A stretch of DNA of 64,000 nucleotides from Heliocidaris tuberculata. Lineage: Eukaryota > Echinodermata > Echinoidea > Camarodonta > Echinometridae. Location: assembly GCA_025618425.1 (NCBI GenBank), contig CM046835.1, positions 15,539,020-15,603,019 on the forward strand, written 5' to 3'. Positions 1 through 11,878 of this stretch are shown in pieces (within the stretch, counting starts at the first letter, position 1; each line of letters begins with the position of its first letter). The notes under the pieces are model-generated. The model saw only the letters and a list, made by a program, of their open reading frames with translations. It had not been told where the DNA came from and ran no database searches. A program made the position numbers and the translations under genes.

Positions 1-87
1 AGAGTTAATGCCCTTCTGGCTCCAAACAGATGATAAAATCATTCAGTCAATTTACAAAAGCATTAGCTTAATTAGCCGTTACATGTA

Positions 88-470
88 TAGTCAAGGATTG
101 TAATTCCGAACAGATTGTATTACCGAACGTGTACAGTTAAGCGCCTAAAATGGGTTTTCATACGCGTGGGATTACGCGTATGAAAACCACACTATTGAAA
201 CAAAGGTTGTCTTTTCCCATAGGTTTCACACATTCGGAAATACAGTACCTTTTAATTTCAAGGGACCAAAACGCCGCGTCGTTGGGAAGGGGTTCACTCG
301 GAAGGGAATATCGTATTAAATCTACGTTGTCTTTTTAAAATTCCATCAACTTCTTTTTTTGTAGGACTTTGAGCATTCATTATGTATAGTTTGACAGATA
401 TTCGTTTCATATTTTATTTGCTATCGTTGATTTTCTGAAAAGTGTTCGGACACTGGATCAACCACCATAC
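88..470. mobile_element. Hairpin MITE, copy 1
   Basis: Begins TAGTCAAGGATTGTAATTCC and ends near CACTGGATCAACCACCATA; the termini are imperfect inverted repeats sharing a TCCGAACA block. The interior has the hairpin TTTTCATACGCGT...ACGCGTATGAAAA (about 152-187). Other copies are at 23115-23858 and, inverted, 49864-50244. A 62-codon ORF within it has no support. Confidence 0.8.
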
Positions 471-2084
471 TAGTTCCAGTTTTCACTTTGCACTTTTATA
501 TACACTGAACTAAAGAATGAATGCATTTCATTTTATTAAAAATCATTTAAATCATTAAATCATAACTTTATACATAAAAAACATGGAAGACCCCTCAGGC
601 TCAGCATATATATATCACATGTCTCATATGAAACAAAAATCTGCATTACCTCGGGTTCTGAACTTCTGATATTAATATTTACTGATTAATATTGCATTTC
701 AACCAGGGCAGTAGAAGTACCGGTAACAGCTTCTTGGCCACGTCGATAATATCCACTGTCTCTGGCAAAAGATTATATTCATAAGCTTTGAATTCCATGC
801 CACTGCAACTGATAGTTTGAGGCTCAATCCTTCATATACAGTGAAGCCTAGCTAAGAGGATCTACACTACGGTACATAAACACCAAGAATCCCCGGCAGT
901 TCCCCGTACGCGATCTGTTTGATACCGCTGAATGATATTGCAGCAGCGGACCTTCCCTCTTGACTACGTGTCAGTTGACGACCATGCATGACCACTAAAA
1001 TGTATGACTTTGACCTCATGCAATTTCAGAAAATCTACTGAAATAAATAAATTTTAAAACACTAGTTTATCAGGACATGATATGACAGGAGATGACACGG
1101 ACGTTTATGAGCAATACATACCCAATGTCCACAACACGAATTACAGTCTTGATCCTCCATTCATGATCCAGGCCAGGTACTAGGTACGGGTAACGGGTCA
1201 GCCACACGTGTAAACGAATGAAGGCGTGTCAGCTACAGGTGCATAGGGGTGCATATATGCTATAGTGTTGTGTAGGGATCGGTTGAATTACAGTTTACTT
1301 TCTTGAGTACAGAGAGAGAACATCATGAACGCTTGGCACACAGTCAATTACAGTTGGAAACTATATTTATTCAGATGAAGTATAACATGAGGATAAAGAT
1401 GAATATAACAATGAAGCCTAGAGTAAGTCTGATGGTGACTATACTCTCATGATGTCTGGAATCTACTCTCTAACTGGAGTCCCGAAGTGAACCCCTTTTA
1501 TAATGGGTAAACCCCCTACTGGGAGTTGGTCAACCTTGAGTCCTTGACCAAATGACCATAAGTACGTCATAACTTTTACTCAGTATTGGGGAGTGGGGCT
1601 GTTATCTGGAAGGAGTGATGTTGAGAATAAGAAGACCATAAAGTGACCATTGCGTCATAACTTTAGTTGGAAGTTAGATGAGTAATACTTTCTGAAGAAA
1701 GTGTGAAGTTTGTAAACATTTAAACTTCCTGTTCACTTCCTGTCTAGGTATTGATAAATTATTGATAAATTATTGATAAATGTAAAATTGGTCTTATTAT
1801 CACATAACAATAGCCTGGTAATTAAACACATGAAACTGGTATTTCCACGTCTTTGGCTTATTAATTTTGAGTTATAGTATCTAGTACTCGAAAGCCAGCT
1901 CCCAATCTAAGGTCATTGAGGCATTAATCTCCTCCTTTTTTCTCTCCATCATTCATACTTCCTGCCCATTTTTCAGTTATTCTCTCGACAATCGAGATCG
2001 AGAAAGAAAATAAGAAATAAAGAAATTAAGACAGATGTATCTAAAAAACAACATTTTACTAGAAAAGCAAGTATGCTACCAGAG
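471..2084. other. No recognisable gene or repeat
   Basis: AT-rich unique-looking sequence; I see no coding similarity, splice pattern or clear terminal repeats. Short direct repeats (TATTGATAAAT, near 1750) only. Confidence 0.6.
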
Positions 2085-3285
2085 GCGGTGCTCCAGGGGG
2101 GGGGGGGGGCACAGTGTTTATAACTTTATGCATTTTAAACTTGTATTATATGTTTGATACTAGTACTGACTACTGACCGTATCAAAGTACAGTATGGGTA
2201 TATGATCTCATTTTATGTGACATGTATACATGTACATGTACATAGTGTGACGCCTTTAATTGTCTGTACTCTCAAACCCCAAAAGGGGGTCGAAAGAGTC
2301 AAATTCATAAGTCAACTCAATTAACTTATTCTATCACACATCTAGTCCGGACTTTGTCCATGTGTTCTTGTTTCTATCTCTAATTCTTTTATATTAGTTT
2401 CCACATATGTCCTATACAAATGCATTTTTATTTATATATAGTTTTTTAAAAAGCTGGCAAACTTTGAGCATTTGATGCACACAGGGGCGGCGGAGCGTCT
2501 TTCAAAGAGGGGGGGGGCACCAGCAAAAAATGGCACTTTTGGGACGAAAAGGGGCACCTACAAGGGGTGAAAATAGAGTGGAAAAAAAAGATCATTTAGT
2601 GACATTGGTATTAATAGTTATTATCAAGCATCACCTTCTTCCTTTTTATTGTGGTTCTGGTCACTACTTCAGCTTTCCTGATTACCAGTTAATTGTGTGT
2701 AATGGTCTAACGATTCATGTGGCAGGGAGCGAAGCGAGCGAGCAAAAAATTTCGGATCTTTTTTTTCTAATGCTGAAGTCCTTGAGTTGTACATTATTTA
2801 GAGTGATATATTGAAAATGTCAACAGCAAATCCATTTTGGGGAATCGAATGATCTTTTAATTTGTACATTAACCCTGTCGTTTTCTTTAGGATTACACCA
2901 ATATATAACATACAATAAGCAATCTGCTTGATTTCATTATATACTGTAAGAGCTAGCGAGCAAGTTATAGGGACATTTTCAGAAAATATTGACCTTACTT
3001 GGTGTAAATTATCAGTGGCACATTCGCGCGACCGGAATGAGACATCCTTTGCTGGGGGGGGGGGGGGGGCATTGTCCCCTTTTGCATCCAGCCCCGCTGC
3101 CTTACATTGTAGTTGTAGTAATATGGGTACCTGTAAAGCCGCATCGATTCTTTGAAGCTAGATATGGCTCTTTTTGTAAAAAAAAAAGGAATAAAATTGG
3201 AAATATAAGTAAAAGGGGCACTTATAAGAAGAGGAAAGGGCTCTTATCGGAGGTGGAAAGGGGCACTTATAAGGGTTCCATGACA
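2085..3285. repeat. G-run and GGGCAC degenerate repeats
   Basis: Contains poly-G runs followed by CACAGTG or CACCAGC (2097, 2510, 3055), scattered AAAGGGGCAC units and a GCGAAGCGAGCGAGC motif near 2730. These recur in the arrays at 5145-5320, 9830-11345 and 55165-56150. The ORFs inside (2530-2814, 2928-3155) cross repeat units and are not supported. Confidence 0.6.
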
Positions 3286-3286
3286 T

Positions 3287-3716
3287 ATGCTCCGCCGACA
3301 ACTGCTCCGAAAAATGCGACAAGTGCTCCGCGACAAATTAAATGCTCCGGGACAATTGCTCCGCCGATATTTGCTCCGCCGACACTTGCTCCGCCGACAC
3401 TTGCTCCGCCGATACTTGCTCCGCCGACATTTGCTCCACCGACACTTGTTCCGGCGACAATTGCTCCGCCGAAATATGCTCCGAAACTGAGACATTTGCT
3501 CCGCCGACAGTTGCTCCGCCGACATTTGCTCCGCCGGCAGTTGCTCCGCCGGCAGTTGTTCCGCCGGCAGTTGCTCCGAAATTACGACATTTGCTCTTTT
3601 TGCTCCATGGGTTCCATGACATGCTCCGCGGACAAATGCTTCGCCGACAACTGCTCCGAAAAATGCGAAAAGTGCTCCGCGACAAATACGAAAATTTCTC
3701 CGCCGAATTATGTTCC
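3287..3716 (+). repeat. 15-bp minisatellite array A (GCTCCGCCGACA type)
   Basis: Tandem units of mostly 15 bp, core TTGCTCCGCCGACA, with some 14-21-bp variants. Because the period is a multiple of three and the core has no stop in any frame, it creates five-residue repeats in all six frames (APPT, CSADT, LLRRH; on minus SAEQ, CRRSK, GGAN). No coding evidence. Confidence 0.9.
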
Positions 3717-3719
3717 AAT

Positions 3720-4385
3720 TTATATCTTTCTTTAATATGTTATTCTTTTTTCACCCTCTATCTTCTTCTCTCTCTTTTCTTATGTTATTCTTTGCTTTAT
3801 CCTTCTCTCGTTCTATCTTTGCTTATGTTATTATTTGCTTTTCTTTTTAGCTCATTACGCTACTGATAATAGGCCTACTATCTTTATCATGTTTATGAAA
3901 GCAAATCGGTTCGCATCTTGTCTTTCTATCTAATGCATGCTATTCTTATAGTCTATCCTTCCCGTTTGAACCGCACACGCTTTCTCCGCTTAATCGCTTT
4001 GCTCGGCGTTCGAGGATATTCCATCTCCCCAACCACGAAAACAAATCAACAACCATGTCTTCATGTTCTACTTCTTGCGAAACCTATTCCGTTTGCAATA
4101 TATCATGAAATCAATAACTTACATCATGCAGGCAAACTAAGTCATTTTTGCAGAAAAAAAAAATGTGCACGTAGTAAGCCCTCATTGTTCACTGCACGAT
4201 ATAAACAGATATGAAAATTTCTAGAACTTGAGAACTCGACAGAGGATGACATTAACATTATTTGAAATTTTATATACTTTACAAAGATAATTACTTCAAA
4301 CTGTAATTCATCACATCATTTTAGGATTCAGAAAGCAATAATTATCGATCTTAAAAGTGTCACTAGCTGACGAGAAAATTTAGGC
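3720..4385. other. Spacer between arrays A and B
   Basis: Pyrimidine-rich TTCTTTC/TTATGTTATTCT sequence (3720-3850), then unremarkable sequence. A 98-codon ORF (3918-4214) has no recognised similarity. Confidence 0.5.
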
Positions 4386-4642
4386 CGAGAGCTATTTTCT
4401 GAGCATAATTTCAGCGGAGCAATTGTCGGCGGAGTAATTGTCAGTGGAAGAAATATAGGTTGAGTATCGGAGGAGCAATTGTCCCGGAGCATTTCCGGAG
4501 GAATTTTCAGAGGAGCAGATGTCTTCTGAGCCATTGTCGGCGGGGCAAATGTCGTCATTTCAAAGCATAATTCGGTGGAGCAATTGTCGGCGGAGCAAAT
4601 GTCGTCGGAGCAAATGTCGTAATTTCGGAGCATATTTCAACT
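4386..4642 (-). repeat. 15-bp minisatellite array B (inverted orientation)
   Basis: Same unit family as array A, reverse-complemented (GGCGGAGCAATTGTC). Confidence 0.85.
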
Positions 4643-4776
4643 ACCCCAAACTCTCCAACCAGCAATCCCTCATTGTCTTCAAAAAGAAAAACAAAAAAAT
4701 CTTAAAACTCACTTGTTCCGTTGATAATTCATTGTAAAACGCATTTGAACATGCACATGGAAAATGTGCTATAAAT

Positions 4777-4799
4777 ACATTCTTCTTCTTCTTCTTCTT

Positions 4800-4830
<31 letters not shown>

Positions 4831-4869
4831 TTCTTATTCTTATTATTATCATTATTATTATTATTATTA
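4777..4869. repeat. (CTT)n/(ATT)n microsatellite
   Basis: Pure CTT run grading into ATT, directly beside array C. Confidence 0.9.
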
Positions 4870-5133
4870 TATTTCGGCGGAGCAGTTGTCGGCGGAGCAA
4901 ATGTCGGTTTCCCTTTCTTTCTCTCCATTTGCATTTTATAGGCGGAACATTTGTCGGCGGAGCATTTGTCGCCGGAGCAAACGTCGTAATTTCGGAGCGG
5001 ATTTCGGCGGAGCAAATGTCTCAATTTCGGAGCATAATTATTTCGGCGGAGCAACTGTCGGCGGAGCAAATGTCGACGGAGCAAGTGTCGAGCAACTGTC
5101 GGCGGAGCATATGTCGGCGGAGCATATGTCGTG
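4870..5133 (-). repeat. 15-bp minisatellite array C (inverted orientation)
   Basis: GGCGGAGCAAATGTC units. Followed at 5145-5320 by a plus-oriented AAAGGGGCACTTATCAGAAG repeat that also accompanies array E. Confidence 0.85.
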
Positions 5134-5317
5134 TCACCCTTATAAGAGGTGGAAAGGGGCATTCATGAGAAGAGAAAAAGGGCACATATTAGAAGGGAAA
5201 AGCGGCACTTATCAGAAGGAGAAAAGGATACTTATTAGAGAGACAAGGTGGCAATTATCAGATTTGAAAAGGGGTTTTATTAGAAGTAAAGAGGGGGCAC
5301 TTATCGGATGTATGACA

Positions 5318-5668
5318 TTTGCTCCGGCGACAATTGCTCCTGCGACAAATGCTCCTAAAAATACGACAGTTGCTCCGCGACAATTGCTCCGCGACAATTT
5401 CTCCTGCGATAATTGCTCCGACGATATTTGCTCCTGCGACTATTGCTCCTGCGACAATTGCTCCTGCGACTATTGCTCCGTCGACATTTGCTCCGATCGA
5501 GCGACAATTGCTCCGCGACAACTGCTCCGTCGATCAAAATGAATATATGCGACAATTGCTCCTGCGACAATTCCTCCGCTCCATTAGCTCCGTCGAAGAA
5601 AATGAATATGCGACAATATCATTGCTCTCCAACAATTGCTCCGTCGAAATACATGTATGCCGAGACAA
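5318..5668 (+). repeat. 15-bp minisatellite array D (GCTCCTGCGACAATT type)
   Basis: Irregular units including GCTCCTAAAAATACGACAGT and a CGATCAAAATGAATAT interruption. Both are found in the same order, inverted, in array E. Confidence 0.88.
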
Positions 5669-5669
5669 T

Positions 5670-6305
5670 TTTGGAGGATTGATGACACCGGCCTAAATCC
5701 GTTTCGAGGAGTGGGGGTGGGGAATGAACGAAATATTTTGCCAAAAATTACACTTCTTGCTTTAAAAGAAGTCTTAAATACACTCTGGACTTATAAGATA
5801 TTTAAATGGTATATTTGGTCACCTCACTGCCAAATATATACTTCGCTGTTGCAAATGTTTGCTGTCCAAAACCACCCTGTTTCTAAACATTACGAGCGAG
5901 CGAAGCGAGCAAGGAAAACACACTCTTTTGGTGACAAAGTATCATTTCGTCATCAAAATACACCACAGGCCTATAACCTTTCTAAAATTATATTCGTCCG
6001 CCTCCCGTTGCATGCCCAATTTGTTTGCCTTCCCAGTAAGTTTCACTCTAGATTTTCATTGAGCGCAGCGAGGGGCGAAAAATATACAAAATACACTAGA
6101 TTTTTTTTTGTTTTCATAAGTTTTTTATTATTTTCTCTCATAAAAGAAAATTGAACATAATTTGAAACATTTCATATAATATAACAACAACAACAAAATC
6201 TTGACATAAATATAATTGCCAACTGCAATTTCACATTTCAAACGATAATACAAACAAACTTTCATCTAACATATATTTGCGAACAGAAATAAATATTTCA
6301 TAAAG
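5670..6305. other. Spacer with the GAGCGAGCGAAGCGAGC motif
   Basis: No gene recognised. The motif near 5891-5910 also appears, in either orientation, at 2730 and in the tandem array at 55450-56060, so this is probably a fragment of that repeat family. Confidence 0.5.
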
Positions 6306-6309
6306 AATA

Positions 6310-6800
6310 AGATTCACATATTTAAGTTACCCATTTCGTTACAATTTTCACAAAAAAAAAAAAAAAAATCCTTTTCCAATTTCCTTCTGAGAGAAAGAAT
6401 TAAATTAAAAGAAAGATGAAAGATAAGAGAAGAAAAAAAGAGGATATAAAGAAGATAAGAATAAAGAAAGAGAGAGAGAAAAAAAAGATTAGAGAACATA
6501 CACCATCACGCCCCCCCCCCATCCCACAACACAAAGAACAACCACAAACGAACAAACAGATCAAACAAAGAGAAGGAAGACACACACAAAAAAAAACAAA
6601 AAAAAAACAAAACAAAACAAAAACAAAACAAAAACAAACAAAAAACAAACAAACAAAAACAGACCCCAAAAAAAAAGAAAAAAAAAAGGAAAAAAAAGGG
6701 AACGGTCACACCAACAGCACAGAGACATAAACGAACAAAGGGGGAGAAAAGAGAAAGGAAAAGAAAGGGGTAGGGCAGAGGGCCCAGAAGCTATGCCTCT
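6310..6800. repeat. Purine-rich low-complexity DNA
   Basis: AAAGAGAGA and AAAACAAAC-type runs. Long ORFs on both strands are products of composition only. Confidence 0.85.
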
Positions 6801-6804
6801 ATCA

Positions 6805-7030
6805 TTGTGAGAAACTAAAGTCATCACCGAAGCGCTAAGCCACACCCGCCCAGTCGTCAAGGTTACCGGCGCTAAACAATGGCGCGGCGATCACAACAGG
6901 GCCAAACACTAAATTTGCCCTGCTTTAGCCCGCCGCTTGAATGGTTTCACGGCGAACCTCACGCACAGGCTCTGTTGTCTGGAGCCAGCACCCCGGACGA
7001 CGAGCGAATACGACGCCAACACCTCGGCAC

Positions 7031-7062
<32 letters not shown>
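6805..7062. mobile_element. MITE related to 19285-19515, with poly(A)
   Basis: Shares GTCGTCAAGGTT, GCCCTGCT(T/C)(T/C)AGCC, GGCTCTGTTGT and GACGACGAGCGAATA with the copy at 19285-19515, but has weaker termini and ends in about 31 A. Confidence 0.7.
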
Positions 7063-7064
<2 letters not shown>

Positions 7065-8501
7065 TCACGGACAACATTCCAAAGCTTCCCATTTCTTTAA
7101 ATGGATTGAAAGAGTATCCCTTTCCATTGCAAGTTTTTTCTCTTCATTTCTATTTTCAATTAGTCTATCTATAATTTCTTTTGCATTGGGGGGATCTCCT
7201 TTCTCTCTATTATGAAAAATCGTAAATTTAATCAAAATCAAAATATGGTTCAGTAATTGCCCTGCTTTTATAGTGTTGTCTATTATTCCAATATGAATTT
7301 TTTTCCAAGATAACTTCTTCAGAATTGGTAGATTGAGCTTGTCAGCACATTTTCCCCACACTTACTTTATCTTGTTACATTCAAAGAACACATGTTGATA
7401 AGTTTCTTCAAATTTTTTGCAATATGAGCACAATCCATTTTCACGAAACTTAAATCTATGTAGATGATGGTTTGTATATATAATCTTATGTAACAGTTTG
7501 AATTGGAATTCTCTTAGTTTACTGTTTAAGGTACACATCCTTGGTTGAACAAATATCTTTTCTACATCTCGTTGTGAAATATTATAAAGTGACATTAAAT
7601 TGCAAAATGCTGTGTTTGTTTCTAGTACATTCTTTTTAATTTGACTCTTATACACCATCTTTGCAGTTATTTCTTCAAATTTAAAAACTTTCTTTGAAAA
7701 CATAAATTCTAAACTGAGGCCACAGTGAATGGCCTTTCTTAAAGGTTGAACATTTTTTTTCCATTCATGAGGGGTTGTTGCATAAATTTTGTTTACTTTT
7801 ACAATTTCTTCTGTACTTAAACCTAAAGCTACAAAATAAGCCTCAGGTTTTAATTCTCCATGTTCATCACAAATATGATGAAGTCGGTAAATATTCTTTA
7901 AAAACAACTTCTCCTCAAATAGAGTTTGACCTTCTAATTGGATACACTTATTATTATACAAAATTTCATTTCCTCTATATCTCTCTTCTATCTTAACATA
8001 GTCTTTCATATCTATCCAAGCTTTCAATAGACTCTGATAAAAGGTAGGTAACGTGATTTCCACTGTATCCCTCCAATAATTGCAATAAAATATCAAATTT
8101 CCTCCCATCGGTCTCATTAAATATTTAAAATAAAGTTTCCATTTGATAGTTTGAGTTCCTGTTATAAGCCTTTTTATCCACATTATTCTTTGTGCTTTTA
8201 CAAAGAATCTAAAATTCATCATTTTGAGCCCACCCTGCTGATAATCTAAAATCACTGTACTTTTTAAAATTTTATCTTTACCTCTCCACAAGAAATCAAA
8301 GCAAATTTCTTCAATTTCCTTATACACCCACTCTGGAACTGGCATAAGTGATGTTGCATATATCAATTTAGAATAACCATATATTTTCATTAATTGAATT
8401 TTTCCCATTAGAGTTAGATCACGCTGTTTCCACCACGTCAACAGTTTTCTAATTTTGCTTAATATTTCCTTAAAATTCATTTTAAGGAAATGATGATTCA
8501 T
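7065..8501 (-). pseudogene. L1/Tx1-like LINE, C-terminal part of ORF2, with in-frame stop
   Basis: Reads the region after the reverse-transcriptase core: LMGKIQLMKIYGYSKLIYAT, VPEWVYKEIEEICFDFLWRG, QQGGLKMMNFRFFVKAQRI, then the C-terminal zinc knuckle CSYC...QHVFFEC. TAA at 7362-7364 interrupts the frame, and the same frame continues with WGKCADKL to a second stop at 7065. The catalytic RT and endonuclease parts upstream of 8501 are missing, so the copy is 5' truncated and dead. Poly(A) at 7032-7062 is on the plus strand and so is not this element's tail. Confidence 0.85.
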
Positions 8502-8510
8502 AATTTACAC

Positions 8511-9482
8511 CGATACTTGCAGAATTCGAGGATATAATCGGACACCTCGCTGCAAAAATATTATGATAAGCAGATATCCGCTGCTGGAACAAGAATGATT
8601 GCTGATCGAAAACGTCTTGTTTCTAGATTTTATAAGCGGGCAAAAAATTTTTTTTTTTTTTTACTACTTAGAACAAGTTTAGTGTATTGTTACGATCCCT
8701 TCTCGTGATTGTAGTAACGTACATTTATCGGCACCTTCCGTTCACACAGAGAATATGATCAGGGTGCAGTGATGATAGGAATAGGCCAATGGTCACAGGC
8801 GGTTATCTCCTGAAAATTCATCTATTTTCAGGTCGACTTGCCGCTCGAACCCTTCCACTTAAATAACTGTCCCTTTATGAGTTAAAGAATTTAGCAAAAA
8901 TATTGGATAGAGAGACAAAATGTAAACCTACTCCCTTTCTTAAAAATATTAATTTAACCTGCATTTTAGTGAAATCAAGTGAGCATTATTATTTCTTCTT
9001 TAAAAATTGGGGGTATATTTGTACACGCCATCTCCCCTTCTTCTTCCTCTACAAGCGATTATTTTAAAAACGTCTTCATGGCTAGACAGGGGCGAATATG
9101 GGGGGGGGGGGGGCTCAGACAATCAGCACTTGACACCCCCGCACAAAATATGATGATCCATGTTCGGGGGGGGGGGGTGGTGAGGTGCTTTGCCTGAAAG
9201 CATGATAAAGTATTTTATTTGTTCATTTTGTTAAAACATTCAGAGAATATGTTGATTGTATAATTTGTATTTCATAGAATCATTAATAAAGATCATTGAA
9301 AAAAAAACCTATTTGCCCAATAGGTAATTTTGGTCTAGTTATCACACTTTTTACCCAAATATCACATTTTATGGCCCTAAATATCATTAATTTGAAAATC
9401 TCCCACAGCTTCATCCATGGGTCGTAGCCTATGTTTCTTTGTACCCTGTAATAATTTTCGCTTAACAAATAACCGTAAGACA
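8511..9482. other. Intergenic, two poly-G blocks
   Basis: No gene recognised. G runs near 9100 and 9165 resemble the edges of the GGGCAC repeats. Confidence 0.5.
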
Positions 9483-9815
9483 AGCGGAGCAATTGTCGCT
9501 CAATCGGAGCAAATATTGACGGAGCAATTGTCGTAGGAGCAATTGTCGTAGGAGCAATTGTCGCATATATTCATTTTGATCGACGGAGCAGTTGTCGCGG
9601 AGCAATTGTCGCTCGATAGGAGCAAATGTCGACGGAGCAATTGTCGCATGAGCAATTGTCGCAGGAGCAATTGTCGTCGGAGGAATTATCGCGGGAGTAA
9701 ATGTCGTCGGAGCAATAATCGCAGGAGCAATTGTCGCGGAGCAATTGTCGCGGAGCAACTGTCGTATTTTTAGGAGCAGTTGTCGCAGAAGCAATTGTCG
9801 CCGGAGCAAATGCAA
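9483..9815 (-). repeat. 15-bp minisatellite array E, inverted copy of array D
   Basis: The reverse complement aligns to array D unit by unit, including the AAAATACGACAGTTGC variant and the CGATCAAAATGAATAT interruption. The arrays are therefore duplicates, not independent expansions. Confidence 0.88.
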
Positions 9816-9829
9816 ATGTCGGTTCCCCC

Positions 9830-11345
9830 ACTTATCAGCAGTAAAGAAGGGACACTTATCAGAAGGGGAAAATGGGCACTTATAATTATTAGAAGGGAAA
9901 AGGGGCACCTATATAAGAAGTAAAGATGCACTTACCAAAGGAGAAAAGGGCATATATTAGAGAGAATTATCAAATTTGAAAAGGAGCACTTTTCAGAAGG
10001 CGAAAAGGGCACTTTTAGAGAGTTAAGGTGGCAATTATCAGATTTGAAAAGGGGTACTTTTCAGAAGGCGAAAAGGGCACTTATTAGAGAGATAAGGTGG
10101 CAATTATCAGATTTGAAAAGGGGTACTTTTCAGAAGGCGAAAAGGGCACTTATTAGAGAGAATTCAGTCACAGAATTGATTACCATATTTATGCCGACGA
10201 TATCCAGCTCATGATTTCGTTTAATTCTACTCAGTCAGCAGCAGAAACAGCCATTCGTCGGCTTCAATCATGCATGGTTGACATTTATGACTGGATGCAA
10301 ACCCACTCTTTGAAACTGAATTTAGATAAATGTGAATTTCTTTTGTTTGGATCTAAAGTGCAGCTCAACAAAATTGATGTCAATTGCTTTTCATTTTCTG
10401 GCCACACTATTAATTTATCTCAAACTTGCCGCAATCTCGGAGTCATTTTCGATTCACATATGTCAATGTCTCCTCAAATCTCAAATATCTGCAAATCAGT
10501 TAGGTACCAACTACGAAACATTGGTTTTATCCGGAAATATTTGTCAAAGTCTGCCACCGAAAAAATTGTACATGCATTGATATCCTCCCGCCTTGATTTT
10601 TGCAATGCACTTCTGTTCAATTTACCTCAGAACCAGTTATATAGGCTCCAGAAACTTCAAAACGCCGCAGCTCGTATTGTCTCACTGTCTAATAGGCGCT
10701 CTCACATCACTCCCATTTTGAATTCACTGCACTGGCTCCCTGTCAAAGATCGTATAATTTTCAAAATTTTGTTGCTCACTTTTCATTGTATTCATGGATC
10801 AGCACCCCAATACAATCTCTCTTTTATTCATTATTACATACCCAAAAGATCTCTGCGCTCATCAACATCCGGCTCTCTTGTAATTCCTAAAGTTTCAAAA
10901 TCTTGGGGTGAAAGATCCTTTGCTTACGCATGCCCCACCTTGTGGAATAGTCTTCCTGTAGACATCAAAGCTTGTATCTCTGTTGATTCTTTTAAAAATC
11001 TTCTCAAAACCTTTCTATTTACATGTACTTTGTAATTCTTTATGCGCCTTGAGCACTCTACAGAGTGGATTTGGCGCTTTATAAGTCACATTATTATATT
11101 ATAGAGAGATAAGGTGGCAATTATCTGATTTGAAAAGGGGCACTTTTCAGAAGGAGAAAAAAGGGCACTTATCAGAAGGGGAAAGGGCACTTATTAGAAA
11201 GGAAAAGGGGCACATTTAATAGTAAAAAAGGGCACTTATCAGAGAGAAAAGGGGCATTTTCAGAAATATAAAGGGCACTTTTTGGTACTCGAAAAAGTGG
11301 GGGGCACTGTGCCCCCTGCCCCCCCCCCCCCCCGTGCGCTGCCCC
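9830..11345. repeat. GGGCACTTATCAGAAGG minisatellite, split by a LINE
   Basis: Units such as AAAAGGGCACTTATTAGAGA and AAGGTGGCAATTATCAGATT recur about 20-75 bp apart at 9830-10163 and 11101-11290, on either side of the L2-like LINE. The right edge is a GTGCCCCCTGC poly-C block. Confidence 0.8.
10164..11100 (+). mobile_element. 5'-truncated L2/CR1-like LINE with intact 3' end
   Basis: The open frame starts at the RT catalytic box YADD (10190-10201) and continues to a stop at 11035, with family features LNLDKCEFLLFG, CRNLGVIFD, LISSRLDFCNALLFNLP, LQKLQNAAARIV, HWLPVKDRI and CPTLWNSLP. The 3' UTR has GCGCCTTGAGCAC and ends in an ATT-rich tail. It sits inside a GGGCAC minisatellite: the left flank ends TTAGAGAG and the right flank resumes AGAGAGATAAGG, so about 6 bp appear duplicated. 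The retained RT region has no stop, so the insertion may be fairly young. Confidence 0.88.
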
Positions 11346-11878
11346 TGGATGCACACTAGTATAAGGTTTGAAGTTAATGACTCAAATTGTTCAAGAGAGT
11401 GTCAACAAGGCAAAAACATTTCAGGATTGACCTCTATGACCTTTGACCTAATTACCCCAAAATCTAATTAGACCTTCTTTCTGATACATATTAGCACCAA
11501 GTTTGAAGTTCATACCTCAAATGATTCTTGAGATATCGCTTTAACGAGGCCAACATCTGAAATTTTAGAAAGTGACCGCTGTGACCTTTGTCCTACGTAC
11601 CCCAAAATCTAATCAGATCGTCTTCCTATGGTGAAATATACATGTACTAGCACCAAGTTTTAAGTTCATACCTTATGTAGTTCTGAGTTATTGCAAGAAC
11701 GAGAAAGCATGACTGACGGACAGACTCTCTCTCCCTCTAGCTCTCTACCCCCATCTCTCTCTGTGCCTCCCCTCTCTTCTCTCTCTCTCTCTCTCTTTAG
11801 AACACAACAATGCCCACTGTGAATCATTCCTAGCTCCAAACATTTTTTTTAGCCAACAGCATCATGAATTACTGCACT
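11346..11878. other. Intergenic sequence with a diverged direct repeat
   Basis: ACCCCAAAATCTAAT recurs near 11455 and 11600, with GACCTTTG nearby, giving a period of about 145 bp; a (CT)n run follows (11725-11800). No gene. Confidence 0.5.

Noticed and set aside
1290..1900. Possible LTR
   Set aside because: No second LTR, primer-binding site or gag/pol similarity was found nearby.
2989..3866. Long overlapping ORFs rich in APPT, CSADT, LLRRH
   Set aside because: They are translations of the 15-bp minisatellite, open in every frame; no start context, splice sites or recognised domain.
3287..5668. CRISPR array
   Set aside because: Units are contiguous 15-bp tandem repeats without unique spacers, in animal DNA with spliced genes.
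4641..5696. ORFs of CRRSK, SAEQ, poly-Lys and poly-Leu
   Set aside because: Products of arrays C and D and the CTT microsatellite.
6314..6860. Phe/Lys-rich ORFs that look like membrane proteins
   Set aside because: Low-complexity purine-rich DNA; hydrophobicity comes from poly-T on the opposite strand.
9462..9908. 148-aa ORF on minus through array E
   Set aside because: Mirror of the array D translations; repeat-derived.
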